Source: Bacteroidales bacterium
GTDB taxonomy: Bacteria > Bacteroidota > Bacteroidia > Bacteroidales > JAAUTT01
Reading direction: 5' to 3'
Assembly: GCA_025361285.1 (NCBI GenBank)
Contig: JANYAP010000156.1
Coordinates: 1 to 54,960, forward strand
DNA: 54,960 bases
Below, piece by piece: positions 42,545 through 49,522 of the stretch (positions are counted from its first letter, which is position 1; the number at the start of each line of letters is the position of its first letter). Made by a program: the position numbers and the translations under genes. The notes beneath the pieces were generated by a model. The model saw nothing but the letters and a program-made list of their open reading frames with translations, was not told the DNA's origin and searched no databases.

Positions 42545-45500
42545 TTAACCAGGAACCTGCTAACGCAAAGCGTAACGATATAACTAGCAATATATTAACT
42601 CATAGTCTGCCAAATATTCCTTTCGTAGGTTTACGACCATTTCGTACCGAAGAAAGTCATCTGTTTTTTGGTCAGCACAATACCAGCGAAAAGGTTATCG
42701 CAAAATTACAGGCTAACAAATTCGTTTGCCTGCTAGGTGGCGCTGGTGTTGGTAAAACTTCGTTAATTAATTGCGATATTAAGCCATGGCTTTACAGTGG
42801 TTTTGCTTATGATAGCAACGCCAATTGGCATATTTTCGATTCACAACCCGGATACGATCCGATAAGGAATTTGGCGAAATCAATTTGCTCGGAGCCGAAC
42901 GATTTTTTCGACGAAAACAAACCTATTCTGGAACAAATTAGCTATAGCGTATTGCGACGAGGAAAATCTGGTATTCATGAGTTGTTTGAGCAACTAAAAT
43001 TGCCCACAAATACAAACTATCTCTTTGTTATCGACCAATTCGAAGATCTGTTTCGCACTCGTTCCAAAACCGACGAGGTAGATTTTTTCGAAGAAGCCTT
43101 GGAGTTTGTAATCCTCTTATTAGAAGGTTGTAACGATAAGGAATACAACATTTACGTTATTGTTTCCATTCGCTCCGATTTTACCGACGATTGCGTTATG
43201 TTTCCGGCTTTAGCCGAAATGATAAATCGTAGTAATGTATTGATTCCTAAGATGTCGCGTAATCAAATTCAACAAGCCATTTTAGGTCCGTTAAACACCT
43301 TAAATATAAAAATCGACAAAACTTGCTTGGCGCAGATTTTAAACGACGCAACTACTGCCGACGACCTTCTCCCGCGTTTGCAACACGCCATGAAACGTAC
43401 ATGGGAATCGTGGAGCAGTTTGCATAGTGCCGACAAACCAATATCCATAAAGGAATACGAATCGGTTGGCGGTATTCAAGGGTCGATTGCGGCACATGCT
43501 AATTTCGTTTTCGATGAGTTAAACGACAATGACAGAAATACTTGCGAGCTTATTTTTAAATCTCTTACCGAAAGAGGTTCTGAAAACAAGGGTCTTACTC
43601 GTGTTTGTTCTGTTAATGAACTTGCCGAAATAGCCATGATTGAAGTTGCTGATATTGTGCGCATTGTTTCAATTTTTAGTCATCCCGAAATAGGTTTTTT
43701 AGTGTCGGATACGCCTGATATTAAACCCGAAACATTTGTGCAACTTTCGCATGTAAGCCTTATGCGTGCTTGGAATAATCTTCGGCAATGGGTTGACGAT
43801 GAGGCCATTTCGGGGCAAATGTTTCAGCAACTGTCCAATGCATCTGCAGCTTATCAAATTGGGCGAGTAGGCTTACTTCGTCCTCCCGATCTTCAGTTTG
43901 CAATTAATTGGCGCGAAAAGCAGAAGCCTACAAATGCCTGGGCTAAACGATATAGCCTTGCTTTTGAACGAACTATGGTATATTTGCGTACAAGCCTCAA
44001 TTCGTTCGAAGCCGAGGAAGCGCTAAAAAAGGTACAGGCAAAAAAAGCCATACGCAAAGTACGTTCTTTGTCAATAATATTAGGCACTACAGCCATTTTG
44101 GCAATGATGGTAATGCTGTATTCGCAAGTATTGCGTCGTAATGCCGAAACTCAGAAGCGATTAGCACTCTATCAGATGCAAGAGGCCGACTCTAAATCTA
44201 TTACTGCCGAAAAAATATCGAAAGAAGCCCTCGAAGATAAGTTTCATGCCGAAATTGCAGCCAACGAAGCCGAAAAAAATAAGTTGCAAGCTTTGCAGGA
44301 AACAGAAGTGCTAAGTCAACAAAAGAGCTTTGCCGAAATAACTGCGCAAGAGGCAGTTAAAAAAACTTCGGAAACGGAATTAAATCTTATTGAAATTACT
44401 AAGCAAAATCAACAGATAGAGAAAGCGGCACTTCAAGCCAGTCTCCAAAAAACTGAGGCCGAAAAAGAAAAGGAAGAAACTTTTAAAAAACGTTTGTTAA
44501 CTATATCTCAGGCCATTGCTGTTAAGTCGAGTCAAGTGTTGAACAATAAAACGCTAAAAGCACTTTTGGCAGCTCAAGCTTATCAATTTAACACAAAGTA
44601 TGGCGGAATCGATTGTCATCCCGACATATATAATGCGCTTTTCAACTCTTTATCTGATAACGGCATAAATCTTCGCCGTAAGTTTAAAGGGCATACCGGT
44701 TCAGTTAAAGCTTTATGCGTTAATTCTAACACAAATATAATGTATTCCACTGGCAGCGATGGAAAGGTTATAGCGTGGAACTTGAATGAAGCCGATGTGC
44801 CTGCAACAACGTACATAAAAGGCGGAGGTGGTAACCTTAGTCTCGCTATTAGCCAAAACGGCCGATTGCTTGCTGTGGGTTCCGAAGTTGGAAATATTCA
44901 AATTATCGATTTAATAAATCCAACTGCAAAGCCAGTTCAATTAAAGGCTCATCAAGGTGCTGTTTATAGCATAACTTTCTCTAAGGACGGTCAACAGCTT
45001 TTCTCTACTGGTGCCGATAAGAAAATTCTGCTTTGGGATCTTGCAACTTCTTCACCGTCGGTTATTTACAACGAAGGAAATACGGTTAGAGCTTTGAGTA
45101 TCAGTCCCGACGGAAAATTCTTGGCTAGCGGTGCCGAAGATGGTCGTGTTTTGGTGTGGGATATTAGAAATAATCAAATGGTTACCTTTGGTGGCGACGA
45201 CAGAAACCCTGTTTACGCCGTGTCGTTTAATTATTCGGGCACGCTACTGGCATCGGGCGATATAAAGGGAAATGTTAAGCTATGGAATCCTTATTCCAAA
45301 AAGCTAATAAAAAGCTTTAAAAGCCACAGTGCGCGGGTTGTCGATATTAAATTCAGTGCCAAAAGCGATCTTATGGTTTCGTCGAGTTACGATGGTAGCG
45401 TATATATTTTCGATACACGATATGTTAATGCACCACCTATAATTGTTAGAGAACCTGCTACATGGATACTGTCGGTAGCGTTAAGTGTTGATAATAAATA

Positions 45501-45663
45501 TCTTATTATGGCTACAAACAAACCCGATTTTATTATTTCGGTACCTTCTCAAACAAAATATATGGCCGATTTATTGTGTTCGAAAATTACTCGAGACCTA
45601 ACTAACGATGAATGGAACACATACATCGGCTCCGATTTGAAATATGAAAAAACTTGCGAATAA
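42541..45663 (+). CDS. Membrane-anchored nSTAND NTPase with WD40 propeller
   Basis: The 1040-residue protein opens with the nSTAND1 signature (IPFVGLRPFRTEESHLFFGQ, 26-45), then Walker A GGAGVGKT (66-73), Walker B LFVIDQFED (161-169) and sensor RSDF (211-214). A winged-helix/helical arm reaches about 500, followed by one transmembrane helix (509-530, SLSIILGTTAILAMMVMLYS), a long coiled coil (535-655) and seven WD40-type repeats (about 714-1010) closing with ...GSDGKVIAWNL, GADKKILLWDL, AEDGRVLVWDI and so on. STAND NTPases are switch-like receptors; the propeller probably senses the trigger. The helix between NTPase and propeller is unusual because it may place the propeller outside the cytoplasm. 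Confidence 0.88.
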   Translation: MINQEPANAKRNDITSNILTHSLPNIPFVGLRPFRTEESHLFFGQHNTSEKVIAKLQANKFVCLLGGAGVGKTSLINCDIKPWLYSGFAYDSNANWHIFDSQPGYDPIRNLAKSICSEPNDFFDENKPILEQISYSVLRRGKSGIHELFEQLKLPTNTNYLFVIDQFEDLFRTRSKTDEVDFFEEALEFVILLLEGCNDKEYNIYVIVSIRSDFTDDCVMFPALAEMINRSNVLIPKMSRNQIQQAILGPLNTLNIKIDKTCLAQILNDATTADDLLPRLQHAMKRTWESWSSLHSADKPISIKEYESVGGIQGSIAAHANFVFDELNDNDRNTCELIFKSLTERGSENKGLTRVCSVNELAEIAMIEVADIVRIVSIFSHPEIGFLVSDTPDIKPETFVQLSHVSLMRAWNNLRQWVDDEAISGQMFQQLSNASAAYQIGRVGLLRPPDLQFAINWREKQKPTNAWAKRYSLAFERTMVYLRTSLNSFEAEEALKKVQAKKAIRKVRSLSIILGTTAILAMMVMLYSQVLRRNAETQKRLALYQMQEADSKSITAEKISKEALEDKFHAEIAANEAEKNKLQALQETEVLSQQKSFAEITAQEAVKKTSETELNLIEITKQNQQIEKAALQASLQKTEAEKEKEETFKKRLLTISQAIAVKSSQVLNNKTLKALLAAQAYQFNTKYGGIDCHPDIYNALFNSLSDNGINLRRKFKGHTGSVKALCVNSNTNIMYSTGSDGKVIAWNLNEADVPATTYIKGGGGNLSLAISQNGRLLAVGSEVGNIQIIDLINPTAKPVQLKAHQGAVYSITFSKDGQQLFSTGADKKILLWDLATSSPSVIYNEGNTVRALSISPDGKFLASGAEDGRVLVWDIRNNQMVTFGGDDRNPVYAVSFNYSGTLLASGDIKGNVKLWNPYSKKLIKSFKSHSARVVDIKFSAKSDLMVSSSYDGSVYIFDTRYVNAPPIIVREPATWILSVALSVDNKYLIMATNKPDFIISVPSQTKYMADLLCSKITRDLTNDEWNTYIGSDLKYEKTCE

Positions 45664-45681
45664 TTTCGTAAATTTATATGT

Positions 45682-45740
45682 AACGAATTTATTAAACCGA
45701 CACATTAATTAAACGCATTAATTTTCAGCCTATCACATCT
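45682..45740 (+). repeat. Family C dispersed module, copy 3
   Basis: AACGAATTTATTAAACCGAC, then TTAATTAAACGCATTAATTT and TCAGCCTATCACATCT align with the copies at 12602 and 16688. It begins 18 bp after the STAND stop. Confidence 0.7.
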
Positions 45741-45782
45741 TTACTGTTACTTCTTGGTTCTTACTTCTTGGTTCTTGATGAG
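45741..45782 (+). repeat. Heptamer array TACTTCT/TGGTTCT x2
   Basis: TACTTCT, TGGTTCT, TACTTCT, TGGTTCT in exact 7-bp phase (45748-45775), with a decayed unit on each side, directly after the family C module. Confidence 0.7.
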
Positions 45783-45804
45783 TTTCAAATTCTGAGCTCG
45801 TAAT

Positions 45805-45834
45805 TTGTATTTCCAGTTATATGTCTTATATTTG
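45805..45834 (+). promoter_or_regulatory. Consensus promoter TTG-N19-TATATTTG for the Xre/RES pair
   Basis: TTG (45805-45807) lies exactly 19 bp before TATATTTG (45827-45834). Transcription would start near 45841, which favours the antitoxin start at 45860 over 45821. It shows that the toxin-antitoxin pair has its own promoter, separate from the STAND operon. Confidence 0.75.
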
Positions 45835-45859
45835 TGGACAAATGTCTAATTTATTTATT

Positions 45860-46360
45860 ATGACTAAAACCGATTCGAAAATTACAGATAAATTAGACAA
45901 AGAAATTGTCTCGTTCTTTAGGCAATCGCATCTTGACGATAAGTATTCTTCATCAATTGAAAACTTAACTTATTCAAATTTTCTTTCAAATAGATTGCTT
46001 ATAATATATATTATAAAGCAAGGCGTACCGTATTCTTTATTCAATTTAATTCAACTTACTACTCCTTTTACCGATAATGATTGGGCAAATATTCTTGATA
46101 TATCAACCAAGTCGTTACAGCGTTACAAACAGACTTCAAAACAATTCAAATCAATACAATCAGAAAAAATAATTGAAATGGCAGAAGTTACTAATATTGG
46201 ATTAGATGTTTTTGGCGATATCGACAAATTTAAACTGTGGTTAGATACTCCAAATTATTCATTAGGTAATTTAAAACCATTTGATTTACTTAAAGATTCG
46301 TATGGTAAAGAGATGGTAATTAGCGAATTAACTCGAATTAATTTTGGCATTTTGTCATAA
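45860..46360 (+). CDS. Xre/MbcA/ParS-type antitoxin of a RES toxin
   Basis: The 166-residue protein (start MTKTDSKITDKL) has an Xre-like N-terminal half (WANILDISTKSLQRYKQTSK, the DNA-binding helix region) and a C-terminal toxin-binding domain (EVTNIGLDVFGDIDKFKLWL, then LKPFDLLKDSYGKEMVISEL with the PFDLL-type motif). It should neutralise the RES protein and repress the promoter. Starts at 45821 and 45842 are possible but lie before or at the predicted transcription start. Its TAA overlaps the toxin ATG by one base. Confidence 0.85.
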   Translation: MTKTDSKITDKLDKEIVSFFRQSHLDDKYSSSIENLTYSNFLSNRLLIIYIIKQGVPYSLFNLIQLTTPFTDNDWANILDISTKSLQRYKQTSKQFKSIQSEKIIEMAEVTNIGLDVFGDIDKFKLWLDTPNYSLGNLKPFDLLKDSYGKEMVISELTRINFGILS

Positions 46361-46818
46361 TGGAAGTTTATCGATTATCACGCCAAAAATTTGCCGATAC
46401 TTTGTCAGGTAAAGGTTCAGCATTAAAAGGTGCTCGATGGAATTCTGTAGGAGTTGAACTGATTTATACAGCGTCAAATCGTTCGCTGGCAATGGCAGAG
46501 GTTTCGGTGCATTTCACATTGGCAACACTACCATCCGATTATGTAATGATGACTATTTACATTCCAGATGATATTAATGTTCAAATTATTGATATACAGA
46601 ATTTATCTCCAAATTGGAATACTTTTCCCTATATTATCAAAACACAAATAATTGGAGATAAATTCGCAGTCGAAAACAAGTTTTGCATTTATAAAGTACC
46701 GTCAGCAGTAACTATGGGCGATTTTAATATTTTGATTAATCCGAATCATACCGATTTTTCTAAGATTAGAATCTCAAATATTGATAATTTCCCCTTTGAT
46801 ATACGAATTTTTAAATGA
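46360..46818 (+). CDS. RES-domain toxin (NAD+-degrading)
   Basis: The 152-residue protein shows the three conserved RES residues: R26 in GARWNS, E47 in AMAEVSVHF and S115 in KVPSAV, plus the trailing ILINPNHTDFSKI. RES toxins of this kind degrade cellular NAD+ (family knowledge). It is translationally coupled to the antitoxin. The neighbouring STAND/TIR-like operon is also a candidate NAD-linked defence locus. Confidence 0.9.
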   Translation: MEVYRLSRQKFADTLSGKGSALKGARWNSVGVELIYTASNRSLAMAEVSVHFTLATLPSDYVMMTIYIPDDINVQIIDIQNLSPNWNTFPYIIKTQIIGDKFAVENKFCIYKVPSAVTMGDFNILINPNHTDFSKIRISNIDNFPFDIRIFK

Positions 46819-46984
46819 ACTTTAAAACCGAAGAAATTAAGCCATTATGCTAATTATCAATTAAATATAGTTAATTCTAAATTAGTATTGATTTTGAACA
46901 AATTCGAGTAATTAATGTACATATTTTAATTGTCAACGAATTTTAGTATGACGTTAAGATTGATATAAAAAGAATAATTATATT

Positions 46985-48043
46985 ATGAAGTTGTTTATTA
47001 TTAGATTTTTATCTATAAGTTTTGTCCTTTTTGCTTTTACATATAATCTTGTAGCTCAAGATTGTACAGGTAAATTGCAGCAAGCTCAGCAATTGTTCGA
47101 TGCCGGACAGATTGAGCAAATACCTTCATTATTAGACTCTTGCATTCAAATCGGCTTTTCTACCGAAGATAAACAAAAGGCATATAGGCTATTAATTCAG
47201 GTTAATCTTTTCGATTACAATCGAGATAATGCCGACTCGTTAATGCTAAAATTTCTTAGCAACTACCCCGAATATAAAATTCAATCAACCGACCCTTCGG
47301 AGTTTTCGGAATTATTTAATCTATATAAGGTACACAAAACGTGGGGTTTAGGCGTTAGTTTGGGTTACAACTTACCTCAAATTAGTGTTTCCGAGCATTT
47401 TTCGGTTGCTAGCTTAAACAAAATAAATTCAACGTATTCTCCAATAGTTGGCAATTTTACTGCTGGTGTACTCATTAATAGATACATAGGCTCGCATTTG
47501 TGGATTTCGAGCGATATAAAGTATTCGGTATTAAATTTAAAAAATATTGAAACATTAAGTGTTTATAAAGAGGTAATTACATATAAAGAGAAAACTAAAT
47601 GGTTGAATATTCCCGTAATGCTTAACTATAGTTTCGGGAACAAACAAATTTCGCCATTTATTTTTTGCGGAGGCGAGTTGGGGTACTTATTATCAGCATC
47701 ATCCGAAATTAAACGATCGATAGTTTACGATAATATTTACCCCGAAATAGTTCAACCTTTAACCAATATTTCTAATACTCGCGAAAAAATTAATATATGG
47801 GGCGTAGGTGGGGTAGGAGCGAATTTTAATGTACGCGGCGGATATTTTTCTGTCCGTGCTGGGTATAATTACAATTTCTCGTCGTATGTAAAGCCCGAAT
47901 ATAGGTACTTCGGCATTAGTAAAATTCAATATCACAATTATATCGACGATAATTTCGTAATTAATAATATGTTTTTCAATATCAGCTATTCCCGATTATT
48001 TTATCGTATTAAAAAAAGTGTTGTAAATGATACTTCGAATTAA
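46985..48043 (+). CDS. Outer-membrane beta-barrel protein
   Basis: The 352-residue protein has a signal peptide ending ...FAFTYNLVAQ, a short helical region (25-110, CTGKLQQAQQLFDAGQIEQI, resembling a TPR) and then alternating strands that form a barrel (WGLGVSLGYNLPQISVSEH, WISSDIKYSVLNL, ISPFIFCGGELGYLL, GGYFSVRAGYNYNFSSYVKP) with an aromatic end. It fits the general Bacteroidota PorT/OMP_b-brl type. Function is unknown. It overlaps the following lipoprotein gene by 17 bp, so the two are probably cotranscribed and may form a surface complex. Confidence 0.8.
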   Translation: MKLFIIRFLSISFVLFAFTYNLVAQDCTGKLQQAQQLFDAGQIEQIPSLLDSCIQIGFSTEDKQKAYRLLIQVNLFDYNRDNADSLMLKFLSNYPEYKIQSTDPSEFSELFNLYKVHKTWGLGVSLGYNLPQISVSEHFSVASLNKINSTYSPIVGNFTAGVLINRYIGSHLWISSDIKYSVLNLKNIETLSVYKEVITYKEKTKWLNIPVMLNYSFGNKQISPFIFCGGELGYLLSASSEIKRSIVYDNIYPEIVQPLTNISNTREKINIWGVGGVGANFNVRGGYFSVRAGYNYNFSSYVKPEYRYFGISKIQYHNYIDDNFVINNMFFNISYSRLFYRIKKSVVNDTSN

Positions 48044-49223
48044 AAAAATATTAAATTATTGTATTGTTCTTATTGTTCTTGCTTCGTGCGCTAAGGATCC
48101 TCAAATTAGTACTTTTCAATCTAAACAATTTGTTAAGTATTTCGGTGGTTCTCAAGTAGATAAAGCATCGTCGGTAGTAGAATGTGCCGATGGTGGGTTT
48201 GCGTTAACTGGCTCAATGTTAGATGATAATAACAAAACCCGCGCCTTTTTGATTCGCACCGACCGTTTTGGAAACGAATTGCCATGGTCGCCTTTATTGT
48301 TAGGCGATTCAATTAATAGTACAGGGCATTCTATAATTAATATTAACGATAATGGTTTGTTAATTGTTGGCTCAACAACTATTATTGCTAACAATATGCC
48401 TAATACCGATGTGCTTGTGGTTAAGATTAATAGCAATGGCGATACAGCATGGCAAAAAAACTTTGGCGGTAGGTTGAACGACGAAGCCTTATGCGTAAAA
48501 CAAACCATAAGTGGTAACTTTCTTATTGGAGGGTACACCGAAAGTAATATCAATAATAAGGGTGGCAAGGACGCGTGGTTAATTATGATCGACAATAACG
48601 GAAATAAGATTTGGGATCGCACCGAAGGATTTAGTAAAAATGAAATGTATAAGGCTATTGTTGAAACAAAACTCAACTATATACTCGTTGGTTCTACCGA
48701 ATTGGTTGCAGTTGATAGTTTTGACAGAAGTATATTTTTTATAAAAATCGATAAAACATCCACAATAGGCGTTCCATTGGATTATAACTCAATCGATTGG
48801 CTATCATATAAATCTGCAATTAAAGTAATTAAAGTTGAGGACGAAAGTCTCATTGTTATGAAAAACATATACAATCCTTCAACAAACTTATCTAACATTC
48901 AGTTATTGAAGGTTCAGGAAGATTTTCAGCAAGTTGTTTGGACGAAAAACATATCTTTCTCATCTGTAAACGAATACGGTAGTAATTTATTTATTCGAAA
49001 CGATACTATCGAAGTGATAGGCAACTCACTGAATGGCGCTACAAAGCAATTTATTGTAACAAAGGTAAACCAAGCTGGCGATCCTCAAAGTAGAAATATC
49101 GAAATTGGCATTGTAAATCAAATTGTTAATGACGGCTTTATTTCCACCGATGGACATTTAATAATTGCAGGTTCCACAGTAATCAATGGATATTCGAAAA
49201 TATCGTTACGCAAAGTTAAATAG
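48027..49223 (+). CDS. Lipoprotein with repeated propeller-type modules
   Basis: The 398-residue protein has a lipoprotein signal with lipobox VLASC (C21). The mature part repeats a module of roughly 45-60 residues of the type ...GDTAWQKNFGGRLNDEALCV..., GGKDAWLIMIDNNGNKIWDR and ADGGFALTGSMLDDNNKTRA, common in Bacteroidota extracellular propellers. It would sit on the outer membrane, perhaps with the barrel encoded just upstream. Ligand and enzymatic activity are unknown. Confidence 0.82.
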   Translation: MILRIKKILNYCIVLIVLASCAKDPQISTFQSKQFVKYFGGSQVDKASSVVECADGGFALTGSMLDDNNKTRAFLIRTDRFGNELPWSPLLLGDSINSTGHSIININDNGLLIVGSTTIIANNMPNTDVLVVKINSNGDTAWQKNFGGRLNDEALCVKQTISGNFLIGGYTESNINNKGGKDAWLIMIDNNGNKIWDRTEGFSKNEMYKAIVETKLNYILVGSTELVAVDSFDRSIFFIKIDKTSTIGVPLDYNSIDWLSYKSAIKVIKVEDESLIVMKNIYNPSTNLSNIQLLKVQEDFQQVVWTKNISFSSVNEYGSNLFIRNDTIEVIGNSLNGATKQFIVTKVNQAGDPQSRNIEIGIVNQIVNDGFISTDGHLIIAGSTVINGYSKISLRKVK

Positions 49224-49251
49224 TGGTTTTTTGCAACATTTCACCTAAAAT

Positions 49252-49279
49252 GAGTGTTTAGTCAAAAAACTAGGCACTC
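49252..49279 (+). terminator. Hairpin after the propeller lipoprotein
   Basis: The 11-bp stem GAGTGTTTAGT/ACTAGGCACTC (two G-T pairs) has a 6-nt loop. No strong U-tract follows, so it is only a possible terminator. Confidence 0.35.
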
Positions 49280-49374
49280 TGGTAAATATTATTGTTATTA
49301 TATTTTTCACTTTTCATAACTTGCGTATTATTTTCACTTTTCATTATTGCGAGTCAATGTCGTTTAGTTAAGCC

Positions 49375-49432
49375 TGAAGGGCTTTAATTTAAATAACCAC
49401 GGGTGTAAACCTGTGGTTATAATAACAAAGGC
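49375..49432. repeat. Hairpin repeat with ATAACCAC arms
   Basis: The stem ATAACCACGG/CTGTGGTTAT (49393-49402 and 49411-49420) is preceded by GCCTGAAGGGCTTTAAT and followed by a CAATAACAACCCTGAA block. I believe similar palindromic blocks recur in other Bacteroidota genomes, but no second copy lies in this window. Confidence 0.45.
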
Positions 49433-49522
49433 AATAACAACCCTGAACTTAGCGGCATTGAATTGCAAGTATTAATTTTTATTGTCCTTTTTTTGGGCAT
49501 ATATTTTAATAAAAAGAACCCT

